From Lacticaseibacillus chiayiensis (GTDB lineage Bacteria; Bacillota; Bacilli; Lactobacillales; Lactobacillaceae), in NCBI RefSeq assembly GCF_004123795.1, contig NZ_MSSM01000011.1, positions 62,001 through 126,000 on the forward strand: a DNA stretch of 64,000 nucleotides, in the 5' to 3' direction. How positions within the stretch are numbered: the first letter of the stretch is position 1; each line of letters starts with the position of its first letter. The position numbers and the translations under genes are program-made. Of this stretch, positions 17,779 to 26,192 are shown in pieces. Below the pieces are notes generated by a model. That model was not told where the DNA came from, did not search any database, and was given only the letters and a program-made list of their open reading frames with translations.

Positions 17779-17808
17779 TTGCACTTTTGTGACAGTTTGA
17801 CTTACAAT
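17779..17808 (+). promoter_or_regulatory. Promoter of srtA
   Basis: TTGCAC (17779-17784), an 18-base spacer and TACAAT (17803-17808); leader of about 85 bases to the srtA start. Confidence 0.5.
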
Positions 17809-17898
17809 CAATAAGCAGTACCTAGCGTTATTTTTGTGCTGTAAATATGCTTGAATCTCGGCAAATTTCAGGGTATCCTTTTCACAAGGAGGATGACG

Positions 17899-18600
17899 AT
17901 GACAAGATCTAATAAGCAACAACCGCCACGCAAGCATCGCTGGCTTTGGCGGACGATTTTCACACTCGGTATCCTTCTTGGCTTAGCGTTGGTCTTCAAT
18001 GAACCGATTAAGTTATTTGTGGTTGAACGTTTAAGTCAGAGCACGATGGCGCATATTGATCGCGACACGATTGCTAAAAACGAAAAGAAACGCGCGACGT
18101 TTGACTTTAAAGGTGTCAAGGCGCTGGACATCAATACGGTCGGTAATGCGGCGATCACGCGTAATTTGCATCCCATCGGCAAAATTGCCATCCCTAGTGT
18201 CAACTTAAAGTTACCGATCCTCAAAGGCCTTTCCAATGACAATCTGAGTGCCGGCGCCGGGACGATGAAGGCCGATCAGAAGATGGGCGAAGGCAATTAT
18301 GCGTTGGCTGGCCACTATATGACCAATCAGGGGATCCTTTTCTCACCATTAAAAAACGTTAAAAAAGGCGATACAGTCGCTATTACCAACATGAAAAAGA
18401 TCTACACTTATAAAGTGACAACCAAGCAGATTGTCAATGAAACCCAAGTGCAATGGATTGACGATGTGGCCGGCAAAAAGCTGATCACGTTAGTCACGTG
18501 TGCCTCGCCAACAGAAGGCGAAGTTGATCGGATTATTGTTCAAGGCGAATTGCAGTCGGTGAAACGAGCCAATCGTCAGAATTTGAAAATTTTTTTATAA
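17899..18600 (+). CDS. srtA: Class A sortase
   Basis: Membrane transpeptidase that cleaves LPxTG proteins and joins them to peptidoglycan. The 233 residues start with a basic N-terminus and a signal-anchor (about 16-37). The catalytic domain holds the His in ALAGHYM, the Cys in TLVTCASP and the Arg in EVDRIIVQGEL, in the correct order. There is no long C-terminal extension, and the class A spacing fits the housekeeping enzyme. ATG 17899 has AAGGAGG 6 bases upstream; ATG 17893 would be too close. Monocistronic with its own terminator. Confidence 0.92.
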   Translation: MTRSNKQQPPRKHRWLWRTIFTLGILLGLALVFNEPIKLFVVERLSQSTMAHIDRDTIAKNEKKRATFDFKGVKALDINTVGNAAITRNLHPIGKIAIPSVNLKLPILKGLSNDNLSAGAGTMKADQKMGEGNYALAGHYMTNQGILFSPLKNVKKGDTVAITNMKKIYTYKVTTKQIVNETQVQWIDDVAGKKLITLVTCASPTEGEVDRIIVQGELQSVKRANRQNLKIFL

Positions 18601-18606
18601 TTTAAA

Positions 18607-18640
18607 CAAGTGCGGGCGAAGGCTTGCACTTTTTTTCTTT
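18607..18640 (+). terminator. Terminator after srtA
   Basis: AAGTGC / GCACTT stem with an inner GGC/GCT helix, followed by TTTTTTT. Confidence 0.7.
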
Positions 18641-18691
18641 TTGCGGCAGGCTAAAGTCTAATGAGTCAATGATGTCAATGTGGGGGTAATT

Positions 18692-19768
18692 ATGTCAGCT
18701 TACGAAAAATTTATTAACAACGTGCCAGTTCGTCGTACGATTGTCCTATTCTCTGTCTTCCTAGTCTTATGGTTTGCGCGCAGTATCATGAGCGATATTT
18801 TGCTGACATTTATTTTTGCCTTCTTAGTCAGCCGCTTGATTCGTGCTACCCAACGTCACTGGCATGTGCGGCCATTTCTGATTGTAGTGCCGGTTTACGT
18901 ATTGGTTCTTTTAGGATTGGTTTATGCGGCCGTGCATTATGTGCCCGCCATTGTCCGGCAAACCATCACGCTCTTCAATTCAGTTCAAAATTTTTATAAC
19001 AGTGATGCGTTTGCCAACAATCAAATCATGCAATGGGTTTTGCAAAGCACCAAGAGCTTGAATCTAGCCGAACAGCTTAAAAGTGGTTTGTCAACAGTGC
19101 TAGAGTATGCGGGTAATATTGGTGCGATGGGGCTGACGCTAATCCTGTCATTTATTTTGAGTTTCTTCTTTACAATTGAATTGGACAGGCTTTCTGAATT
19201 CGGTAACCTCTTCTTGGATTCGCCGTTTGGTTGGTATTTTAAAGATTTGCGCTATTTTGCCATGAAATTTATCAATACATTTGGCGTTGTGATGGAAGCG
19301 CAAATTTTTATTGCGTTTGTCAATACGGTCATTACAACTATCACGCTGCTATTCATGAGAATGCCAAATGTTCCTAGTTTAGCGATTATGGTGTTTTTGT
19401 TGTCGCTGGTACCTGTTGCCGGGGTCATTATTTCACTTATTCCGTTGACGATTGTCGGGTATACTGTGGGCGGATGGCAGGATGTTATCATCATTTTGAT
19501 CATGATTGCCGTGATACACGTGCTGGAGGCTTACGTTTTGAACCCTAAGTTTATGAGCAGCCGAACACAGCTGCCAATATTCTTTACGTTTGTTGTCTTA
19601 CTGGTTGCAGAACGCCTCTTTGGTACGTGGGGGTTAATTGTTGGCATTCCCATTTTCACATTCTTCCTTGATGTGTTAGGGGTTAAACAGATTGCTGGAA
19701 CCAAAACTGACTCCTCGACCTACGCAAGCATACCGCAGCCAAGGGAGCACCGCGATCATGACGCATAA
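18692..19768 (+). CDS. AI-2E family permease-like membrane protein
   Basis: A 358-residue polytopic protein of the AI-2E/YdiK/PerM family. It has about seven to eight membrane helices, clustered at residues 15-75 and 140-345, with a soluble segment (about 85-130) between them. The C-terminal signature reads VAERLFGTWGLIVGIPIFTFFLDVLG. Members include Na+/H+ antiporters and putative efflux permeases; the AI-2 name does not establish function. ATG 18692 is preceded by GTGGGGG. It overlaps the next gene by 11 bases, so the two are coupled. Confidence 0.8.
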   Translation: MSAYEKFINNVPVRRTIVLFSVFLVLWFARSIMSDILLTFIFAFLVSRLIRATQRHWHVRPFLIVVPVYVLVLLGLVYAAVHYVPAIVRQTITLFNSVQNFYNSDAFANNQIMQWVLQSTKSLNLAEQLKSGLSTVLEYAGNIGAMGLTLILSFILSFFFTIELDRLSEFGNLFLDSPFGWYFKDLRYFAMKFINTFGVVMEAQIFIAFVNTVITTITLLFMRMPNVPSLAIMVFLLSLVPVAGVIISLIPLTIVGYTVGGWQDVIIILIMIAVIHVLEAYVLNPKFMSSRTQLPIFFTFVVLLVAERLFGTWGLIVGIPIFTFFLDVLGVKQIAGTKTDSSTYASIPQPREHRDHDA

Positions 19769-20855
19769 AAAGCGTTGGTTAATCATAGGCATACTAATTC
19801 TGGCTGTGTTTGCTGCAGGCGGGTTGACGATGGCATGGATTCATGAGCAGCGCGACGCTATTAAAGTTACGACCCATCCGGTTCCAAAGGCGGCGTTAGG
19901 TAAAAGTGTCCGCCGCTTAATTCGTGAGACTGATTTTACGGGCAGTGTGGCGTTAATTAAGCAGAGACGGATTGTGTATACCGGTGGCGTTGGTGAAGCC
20001 AACCATGCTCACAAGTTGGCAAACAATGGCGATACCATGTTTCCTCTGGCGTCAGTTGAAAAATATCTAACAGCTTTATTGATTGGCCATTTAATCGCAA
20101 ACCATCAGCTGAAATTGACAACCAAGCTTGCAAAGTTTTATCCAACAATTGCCCACAGCAAGGACATTACGATTAGACAGCTGCTTGATCATCGTTCCGG
20201 AATTCAAATGGATGAAATAACGCCCGACAACGTGTTGACATCTGAGTCGAAAGCCCTGGATTGGAATCTGCAGCAGTTGGGCTCAACTGGCGAGCATGAC
20301 TTTTTTTATACGAACGCCAATTACGCCTTATTAGCTGGCATTATTCGAAAAGTGACTGGCAAGAGCTTTGCTGCAGTGTTGAAGCAGACGATTCTGACGC
20401 CGTTGGATCTTCAACATACTCGCAATTTTGATGAGTTATCCACGAAAATGCCGGTGGCGCAAGGCTATCTCACCGTAGATGACCACCACTACCAGCCAGA
20501 TGATCTTAGCCCGGAACTCTTGTCGAGTTTACTTGGCAGTGGCAGTGAATACATGAGTGTCACCGACTTGGCGAAAGTCATCATTGCTGCTGAAACCGGG
20601 AAAATTATCCCACTCAAAGTTTACCGCGAGCTGATCACCGCCAACTATGCCGATGGTAATCGGTATGCCAGCGGGGTGGCTTGGCTCGATGATCAGCGGT
20701 TACTGCAAGGGATGTACAACGATAATCCGGAAAGCTTCAGCACGTTAGCTTATTTCCGCGCCAATGCAACGAGTGGTGTTGTGTTGTTCGGTAATCACAC
20801 TATGACCACCGATACCGTGACATTAGCCGAGAACCTGGAGGCGTTGGTTCGGTAG
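19758..20855 (+). CDS. Beta-lactamase-like serine hydrolase (class C/PBP fold), membrane-anchored
   Basis: A 365-residue protein with an N-terminal signal anchor (about 8-27) and an extracellular serine-hydrolase domain. The SxxK motif is SVEK within FPLASVEKYLTALL (nucleophile Ser). The second motif is the Tyr/Asn pair in FYTNANYALLAGII. The third-motif region is HTMTT near the C-terminus. This layout fits FmtA/class C-like esterases or DD-peptidase homologues working on cell-wall polymers. ATG 19758 has AAGGGAG 10 bases upstream and lies inside the permease gene. Substrate unknown; antibiotic resistance should not be inferred. Confidence 0.8.
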   Translation: MTHKKRWLIIGILILAVFAAGGLTMAWIHEQRDAIKVTTHPVPKAALGKSVRRLIRETDFTGSVALIKQRRIVYTGGVGEANHAHKLANNGDTMFPLASVEKYLTALLIGHLIANHQLKLTTKLAKFYPTIAHSKDITIRQLLDHRSGIQMDEITPDNVLTSESKALDWNLQQLGSTGEHDFFYTNANYALLAGIIRKVTGKSFAAVLKQTILTPLDLQHTRNFDELSTKMPVAQGYLTVDDHHYQPDDLSPELLSSLLGSGSEYMSVTDLAKVIIAAETGKIIPLKVYRELITANYADGNRYASGVAWLDDQRLLQGMYNDNPESFSTLAYFRANATSGVVLFGNHTMTTDTVTLAENLEALVR

Positions 20856-20866
20856 CCCGACAAAAG

Positions 20867-20901
20867 AAGACGACGCTAGAAAATCGAGTGCCGTCTTTTT
20901 T
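20867..20901 (+). terminator. Terminator after the serine hydrolase gene
   Basis: AAGACG(A)CGCT / AGTG(C)CGTCTT stem followed by TTTTTT; convergent with the next gene. Confidence 0.75.
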
Positions 20902-20920
20902 ACGCCGTTAAAAGAAATGA

Positions 20921-21961
20921 TTAATAGTTGAAAGAGCGGCCAATATCGTTGATGCCTTGGTAAAGACTACTAATGATGCTAGACAGTCCGAGCATGCCGA
21001 CTACCATAAAGACCAAGAAGAGCAGCGCGCTGGCAATTAAGTATGCGTAGATTTTATCAAACTGATTCGTGGGTTGCGCGGTGAAAAGCATATAAGGTCC
21101 GGCCAAGAGAAAGAGTCCGAGACTTAACGTAACAAGCAAGGTAAGCAGCATGGCCGATCCAAAGTTGATAAGACCCACGATCTGCATTAGCAGCGTGAAA
21201 AGCGAGAAGAACACCATCCAGTTAGCGTGAAATGCATAGTCGGTTATAAACTCGAGAAAATTGCGCCGCCGATCGCCCAGAATGCCGCGAATCGCCAGAT
21301 AATAAACCGCAATAATGGCAACTGCAAGAATGGCAACCATGACAAACAGTTTGATGAAAGTGCCTAAAACGATGCTGGCAACGCCACCCGGAAGTGACGA
21401 TAGCGTACTGCTAACCCGTAGTGCGATTGTCAAGGCCAGACTGATAATGGTAATGGCCAAGCTGGTGAGGCCAAAATAAGGGTGATACGACCGGTCAATG
21501 TGCGCCGGGTGTTTGATGCTGTCAACCAGATAGCGCCAATAACTGCCAGCATATTGTTTACCTGCCTTAACCGTTGGATTAGGCTGATTTGGCTCTACTG
21601 GCGCCGAGGTAACTGTTTGACTGTTGTCGGTGCCAGCGTTTGTATTTGAGTTGCTGGGTGCGGTTGCCTTTGATGTTGTCGGCTTCTGTGGTGCTTGAGA
21701 GGGATTGGCAGCAGTGCTTTGTGTTGCTGTCGTTGAATTTGGCCTTGCCGTTTCTTCATTCGCGGCCGCTTTCGCAGTTGAAAGCGGCGCGGCAGATTGA
21801 CTGACTGAACTTGTTGCCGGCGTTTCAGTTGTCGTCGCATGAGATAGTGTGTCGGTCCGTTCTTGTGTCACCGCCACGTCAGCCAGATTGGTACCACATT
21901 TGACGCAGAAGTTGGCGGTTGCCAGATTATGGGCGCCGCAATTAGGACATATTTTGAACAT
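20921..21961 (-). CDS. Zinc-ribbon membrane protein (Ser/Thr/Ala-rich linker, five to six helices)
   Basis: A 346-residue protein. An N-terminal zinc ribbon (CPNCGAHNLATANFCVKCG, residues 5-23; two CxxC pairs) is followed by a Thr/Ser/Ala/Gln-rich linker to about residue 130 and then a membrane domain (about 165-345) with five to six helices, somewhat like YIP1-type domains. The ATG has GGAGG 8 bases upstream on the minus strand. Two further zinc-ribbon membrane proteins lie at 25.0 and 26.2 kb, suggesting a locally expanded family. No catalytic residues are visible and I know no function. Confidence 0.75.
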   Translation of the reverse strand: MFKICPNCGAHNLATANFCVKCGTNLADVAVTQERTDTLSHATTTETPATSSVSQSAAPLSTAKAAANEETARPNSTTATQSTAANPSQAPQKPTTSKATAPSNSNTNAGTDNSQTVTSAPVEPNQPNPTVKAGKQYAGSYWRYLVDSIKHPAHIDRSYHPYFGLTSLAITIISLALTIALRVSSTLSSLPGGVASIVLGTFIKLFVMVAILAVAIIAVYYLAIRGILGDRRRNFLEFITDYAFHANWMVFFSLFTLLMQIVGLINFGSAMLLTLLVTLSLGLFLLAGPYMLFTAQPTNQFDKIYAYLIASALLFLVFMVVGMLGLSSIISSLYQGINDIGRSFNY

Positions 21962-21981
21962 ATAATTACCTCCAAAATAAA

Positions 21982-22101
21982 GTGAGCGTGAACCGGCGTG
22001 GTTAGAAGCCGGAGTGTAAGTGGCCTTGGTCGCAATGACCCGGGCTTAGGCCATTGCGACCAAGGCCCTTACACGCAGGCTTCTGCGCCGGCGAACGCGT
22101 T
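21982..22101. repeat. Long inverted-repeat element, copy A
   Basis: About 120 bases forming an imperfect palindrome: GTGTAAG..GGCCTTGGTCGCAATG in one arm and CATTGCGACCAAGGCC..CTTACAC in the other, with outer arms CCGGCG / CGCCGG. It starts with GTGAGCGTGAACCGGCG and ends GCGAACGCGTT. Related copies lie at 27890-27999 and 41061-41176. Intergenic, upstream of the zinc-ribbon gene. It looks like a non-autonomous repeat family; no target duplication was established. Confidence 0.8.
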
Positions 22102-22220
22102 AAGATGAACAAGCCATCTCCCGGCCCGGCTCACGCATTAAATTAAATTTCCAGTTATAAAACGGCGATCACTTAATCATACCAAATCAATCGGTGAATG
22201 CCTTAAGCACTCAGCAAAAA

Positions 22221-22427
22221 TTACCTTCGATGGAAGAGTCGATATAGACCACCGGCAACCAAGGCAAATGTGGTGCCGAGTAAAATCAAATCCATGACGC
22301 CGTGTACCAAGGACAAGAAGCTATTCGCATTCACAGCCGTTTGCAAAGCAGCGGTGCTTATATAGACCAAAAAATAAATCACGCTGATCAGCCAGAAGCC
22401 AGCAATCGTTAACCAAATCTTTTTCAA
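22221..22427 (-). CDS. Small membrane protein
   Basis: A 68-residue protein with two hydrophobic helices (about 6-26 and 40-60) and a basic C-terminus LYRLFHRR. The start is a TTG at 22427 with TTTGGAGG 5 bases upstream; a longer frame to 22439 would begin inside the ribosome site. Family unknown. It lies between repeat copy A and gpmA on the opposite strand from gpmA. Confidence 0.55.
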   Translation of the reverse strand: MKKIWLTIAGFWLISVIYFLVYISTAALQTAVNANSFLSLVHGVMDLILLGTTFALVAGGLYRLFHRR

Positions 22428-22583
22428 GAAAACCTCCAAATCATGTAGCAGAATCTTTTTCTTTTTGCTTATGTTTCCAATATACCAGAGAAAGCGGGTG
22501 CGAACTTACTGAAAATGGTGTAACATGAGATTTTGTAAACAGACAGAAGACTGTCAAATCATAAAAGCGAGGTATTCTCTGAT

Positions 22584-23273
22584 ATGGCGAAATTAGTATT
22601 GATCCGTCACGGGCAAAGTGAATGGAACCTGTCCAACCAATTCACCGGCTGGGTGGATGTCGATCTGAGTGAAAAAGGTGTCGAAGAAGCAAAACATGCT
22701 GGGCAATTGGTCAAACAGGCCGGCCTTGAATTCGATCAGGCTTACACCTCAGTTTTAACCCGTGCGATCAAGACCCTGCACTACGTCTTGGAAGAATCCG
22801 GCCAATTGTGGATTCCGGAAATGAAGACCTGGCGTTTGAACGAACGTCACTATGGCGCATTACAAGGTTTGAACAAGAAAGAAACGGCTGATAAATATGG
22901 TGCCGAACAAGTTCACATCTGGCGTCGTTCGTATGACGTTTTGCCACCACTGTTGAAGGCAACTGACGAAGGCTCTGCTGCTAAGGATCGTCGTTATGCC
23001 GACCTTGATCCGCGGATCATTCCTGGTGGCGAAAACCTGAAAGTCACGCTGGAACGGGTGATTCCATTCTGGGAAGACCATATCGCACCGGATCTGTTGG
23101 ATGGCAAGAACGTTGTCATTGCGGCGCATGGTAACTCTTTGCGCGCTTTGACCAAGTACATCGAAAATATTTCCGATGCCGACATCATGAACTTGGAAAT
23201 GGCAACTGGCGAACCGGTTGTTTATGACTTTGATGAAAAGTTGAACGTTAACAGCAAGACCAAGTTAGATTAA
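22584..23273 (+). CDS. gpmA: 2,3-bisphosphoglycerate-dependent phosphoglycerate mutase
   Basis: Interconverts 3- and 2-phosphoglycerate in glycolysis. The 229 residues begin [12 protein letters not shown], with the phospho-His in RHG (residues 8-10). [20 protein letters not shown] and [15 protein letters not shown] are the other active-site segments, the last with the second catalytic His. The length is standard for the dPGM class. ATG 22584 has a moderate site (GCGAGGT). Monocistronic, with a strong terminator. Confidence 0.96.
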   Translation: MAKLVLIRHGQSEWNLSNQFTGWVDVDLSEKGVEEAKHAGQLVKQAGLEFDQAYTSVLTRAIKTLHYVLEESGQLWIPEMKTWRLNERHYGALQGLNKKETADKYGAEQVHIWRRSYDVLPPLLKATDEGSAAKDRRYADLDPRIIPGGENLKVTLERVIPFWEDHIAPDLLDGKNVVIAAHGNSLRALTKYIENISDADIMNLEMATGEPVVYDFDEKLNVNSKTKLD

Positions 23274-23288
23274 TGATCGTTTGAAAAG

Positions 23289-23338
23289 AAACGGACATAG
23301 CCAGGCGTAATTGCTTGAGCTGTGTCCGTTTTTTTTCG
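23289..23338 (+). terminator. Terminator after gpmA
   Basis: ACGGACA-TAGC / GCTG-TGTCCGT stem followed by eight T. Confidence 0.8.
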
Positions 23339-23441
23339 TTTGTTAGAATTAAATTTGAGCAAACAATCCAGCATCAACTTGCGCGCTAGCTGGTTCTAAT
23401 AAATAATTAAGCGTGATGAAACCAAGAAATGAGGCAGCTAA

Positions 23442-23906
23442 GTGGCAAACTATATTAAAGAGATTCGCAGCAAGGTCGGGCATATGCCCATTTTTCTCAA
23501 TGCAGTGGCTGGTGCGGTTGTTAACGATCAGGGCCAATTATTGTTACAGCAGCGGACTGACGCCGGCAATTGGAGTGTCCCCGGCGGTATGATGGAATAT
23601 GGCGAGTCGTTTCTTGAGACCCTGAACCGCGAAATGAAGGAAGACTCCGGTTTGTTGGTTGAGCCGATCAAGGTCTTGCATACCTTTGATCGCGGGTTTA
23701 CGACTTATCCGAATGGCGATCAGGCACAGATTGTCTGTCGGTTTTATCTGGTCAATCCGATTGGTGGAAGCTTGGAAGATGCCGATCCCAAGGAAACTTT
23801 GGCATTACGATATTTTGATTTGGATGCATTACCGCCGTTGTTTAGCCAGCAAACGCGCGATATGATCGATTGCGTCCGCGATTACTTGAAAACACAGGCT
23901 GAATAA
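23442..23906 (+). CDS. NUDIX hydrolase
   Basis: A 154-residue NUDIX protein that would cleave a nucleoside-diphosphate-linked substrate. The box spans residues 49-71 (G49, E55, R63, E64, E67, G70). The second Glu of the REuxEE motif is Asp68, a conservative change at a metal ligand. The segment NAVAGAVVNDQGQLLLQQR precedes it, as in ADP-ribose/NTP-type members. It starts at GTG 23442 with GAGG 7 bases upstream. The substrate cannot be predicted. A terminator follows at 23945. Confidence 0.82.
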   Translation: MANYIKEIRSKVGHMPIFLNAVAGAVVNDQGQLLLQQRTDAGNWSVPGGMMEYGESFLETLNREMKEDSGLLVEPIKVLHTFDRGFTTYPNGDQAQIVCRFYLVNPIGGSLEDADPKETLALRYFDLDALPPLFSQQTRDMIDCVRDYLKTQAE

Positions 23907-23944
23907 TAATATGGTCTTGATTGACACTCTGTTATAGAGAAAGC

Positions 23945-23976
23945 GAGCTGAGGATGGTGTCTTGGCTCCTTTTTTG
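23945..23976 (+). terminator. Terminator after the NUDIX gene
   Basis: GAGCTGAG / CTTGGCTC stem (two G-U pairs, 8-base loop) followed by CTTTTTT. Confidence 0.6.
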
Positions 23977-23993
23977 TGGGCGGTAGATTGTTT

Positions 23994-24067
23994 GTTAGTT
24001 TTGATTGACAAGAACTAACGAACGGCCTATTATTTAATTGGTTAGTTTTATTTTTTAAAAGCTAACT
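23994..24067. promoter_or_regulatory. Promoter and double operator of a MarR regulator gene
   Basis: The promoter is TTGACA (24005-24010), a 17-base spacer and TATTAT (24028-24033). Half-sites GTTAGTT (23994-24000) and AACTAAC (24013-24019) form an inverted repeat around the -35. GTTAGTT (24041-24047) and GCTAACT (24061-24067) form a second one downstream of the -10. This fits autorepression by the MarR protein encoded just downstream. Confidence 0.6.
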
Positions 24068-24102
24068 ATGGAAAATTCAACCATCAAAGGAGCAGGTGTG
24101 AC

Positions 24103-24687
24103 ATGACACAAACATCCGAAGCATTATTAAAAGCATTTGGCCAGTTAATTCAGAAGCGACCTTTTATGGGGGCAGTTGCCAGCAGCGTACGTTTTGGTGA
24201 TCGCCAGCGGCAGCCCAATCAATTACGATTATTGCGGCTGCTGGACAAGCAAGGTGAGCTGAGAAACTCGGATTTGGTTGAGGCACTGGATATTCGTCCC
24301 AGCTCGGTTTCAGCTTTAGTACAGAAGCTAGAGGAATTGGATCTGATCAGTCGTCACGAATCAGAAACCGACAAGCGGGTTCAGCTGATCGGCCTTACTG
24401 ACGAAGGGCGTAAGTTTATTGAAACAACTGGGAAGCTTAGAACCGATTTGCCTGACCAGATTTTCAGCGGCTTATCCGAAGACGAACAGGCTGAATTATT
24501 AAAACTCATCAATAAGCTGACGGAAGACCTTGCTAACCGTGACGATCTAAGCTGGCCAGAAGGTAGACAGTTTGATGATATGCGGATTTGGGCGGAGCGG
24601 TTCCACCACGGTCATCACGGCCCTCGCCGCGGCTATCCCGGCAGCTTTGGTGGTGGCGGTCCGCGGGGCTTTGAGCGGCGGTTTTAG
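24103..24687 (+). CDS. MarR-family transcriptional regulator with Gly/His/Arg-rich tail
   Basis: A 194-residue winged-helix repressor. The core MarR domain spans about residues 35-145: LRLLRLLDKQGELRNSDLVEALDIRPSSVSALVQKLEELDLISRHESETDKRVQLIGLT carries the recognition helix and the Asp/Arg wing. The tail (about 165-194) is rich in His, Gly and Arg (FHHGHHGPRRGYPG), which is unusual and could bind metal. AAAGGAG precedes ATG 24103. The promoter shows two matched inverted repeats, so autoregulation is likely. There is no co-directional efflux gene directly downstream, so the regulon is unclear. Confidence 0.85.
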   Translation: MTQTSEALLKAFGQLIQKRPFMGAVASSVRFGDRQRQPNQLRLLRLLDKQGELRNSDLVEALDIRPSSVSALVQKLEELDLISRHESETDKRVQLIGLTDEGRKFIETTGKLRTDLPDQIFSGLSEDEQAELLKLINKLTEDLANRDDLSWPEGRQFDDMRIWAERFHHGHHGPRRGYPGSFGGGGPRGFERRF

Positions 24688-24807
24688 ATTCAGCCATCGC
24701 CATAGTTAACTGAGAAGCTTCAGTCTCTCGCCCATGCGCTTGGTAAAAAGCTTATCGTTAAATTTGGCTAATAGATTCAAGATCCTACCAAATTACCAAT
24801 ACCCGAC

Positions 24808-24850
24808 AAGTCACCCATCTTATCAACACATAAAATGGGTGACTTTTGTC
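24808..24850 (+). terminator. Terminator after the MarR gene
   Basis: AAGTCACCCAT / ATGGGTGACTT, a perfect 11-bp stem, then TTTGTC. The rest of the 323-base gap before 25011 is AT-rich with no other clear signal. Confidence 0.7.
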
Positions 24851-25010
24851 TGTGGCCTTGTCATACATTTCTAATATCAAATGGTGAACCATGAGTCATG
24901 GCAAATAACAACTGCATGATAATTCTAATATAAAGTTTGGACAGAAACTTTACTATTTTGCCAGAAGCAGGCAAGATGGATCTAAGCACTTTAGAATGGA
25001 GGTCACCGAT

Positions 25011-26129
25011 TTGGCTGAAACAATGCGGTACTGTCCGAATTGCGGCTTTAAGATACCGGCTGGAGTGAAGTTTTGCCCGAATTGTGGTATGGATTTGGTG
25101 CAGTTTGATGCGCGTTTGGCTGCTCAATCAGCGACGCAGCAAACGCAAAGCAGCCCGACAAGGCAACAAGTGCAGCGTGGTCGCTCGAGGATGCAAGAGG
25201 CAGCAGGCGATGCGGTGCGTGAGTCTCAACCGGAAGCAACAGGACGGTTGCGGCGTCAACAAGGGAAAACATCAGACCTTAAGAAAAGTCTCGTATTGAC
25301 GGATGACAGCTTCCAGCATTTTCTTGACTGGCTGGCCACGCATATCGTGTATACCTTGATTGGCGCCTTGATCCTTTTTTGTGTTTTCAGCTTTTCCGTT
25401 TGGCTTGGGTGGTTGCTGGCGGTTATCAGTATCGTTGCCGTTTATGTTGTGGCTAATCGTCGAATTGTGGCGCCTTATCAAAGTAAGTTCAATGCTGAGT
25501 CTCCGGATGACGAGGACATTTGGACGATGCCTCAATCTGGAGCGGTTGGCCAAGGTCCGAGTTATGCCACGATGACAGGTGGGCAAACGGCGGGCTCACC
25601 GTGGCCGCGAGGGATGACCGACAACGGACCGCAACATTGGTGGACGAAAATGGCCAGCAGACCGCGGCGGCGTGGCGGTCTCATCTGGATCGTTTATTTA
25701 TTGGCTGCGTTTGTGGCTTTAATTGCCGCTTATACCTGGCCATTTGGTGCTACCGGCGTTGGAACAACCGCGGTTGGCGGCACCTTGTATGATCTAGTCC
25801 GAAGCGCAAATACTTTAGCAGAAACCGCAGCAGCAAATGGTACCCTAAGCTCGGCCAAAGCCAATCTGCCATATCTTGCCTTGATATTAGCAGGGTTTGG
25901 TCCAGCGTTAGGGTTGCTGTTCGGATTCTTCCGTTCACGCGGTATGATGCGTTTCAGCGGCATGTTGGGATTACTTGGCTACGCATCACTATATTTTGCT
26001 TATGCGCCGTTGATGAGCAGCGGCAGTAATCAGATTCAAGGATTACTGAATCCTGGTATCGGCTATTCCATCGGCATTGGGGCCGCTTTGGTGATGTTTG
26101 TGACGGCGCGGTTACTGCCGCGCGATTGA
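25011..26129 (+). CDS. Zinc-ribbon membrane protein
   Basis: A 372-residue protein. An N-terminal zinc ribbon (CPNCGFKIPAGVKFCPNCG, about residues 8-26) is followed by a basic Gln/Arg-rich linker to about 90 and then a membrane domain with about six helices (about 105-150, 225-245, 285-370), the last groups rich in Gly and Ala. TTG 25011 has GGAGG 8 bases upstream. The ATG at 24996 overlaps that ribosome site and the next Met (25023) is too far. Another zinc-ribbon gene follows within 65 bases and is probably co-transcribed. Function unknown. Confidence 0.7.
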   Translation: MAETMRYCPNCGFKIPAGVKFCPNCGMDLVQFDARLAAQSATQQTQSSPTRQQVQRGRSRMQEAAGDAVRESQPEATGRLRRQQGKTSDLKKSLVLTDDSFQHFLDWLATHIVYTLIGALILFCVFSFSVWLGWLLAVISIVAVYVVANRRIVAPYQSKFNAESPDDEDIWTMPQSGAVGQGPSYATMTGGQTAGSPWPRGMTDNGPQHWWTKMASRPRRRGGLIWIVYLLAAFVALIAAYTWPFGATGVGTTAVGGTLYDLVRSANTLAETAAANGTLSSAKANLPYLALILAGFGPALGLLFGFFRSRGMMRFSGMLGLLGYASLYFAYAPLMSSGSNQIQGLLNPGIGYSIGIGAALVMFVTARLLPRD

Positions 26130-26192
26130 TGCTAAGGACGGCAAAGCATGTTCGCAGCACCAGAACGATCGATGAAAAAGGGGAGAGTTGTC

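Noticed and set aside
19758-20855. The serine hydrolase as an antibiotic beta-lactamase
   Set aside because: The SxxK and Tyr/Asn motifs are shared with many cell-wall esterases and peptidases; a signal anchor and the neighbouring permease give no resistance context.
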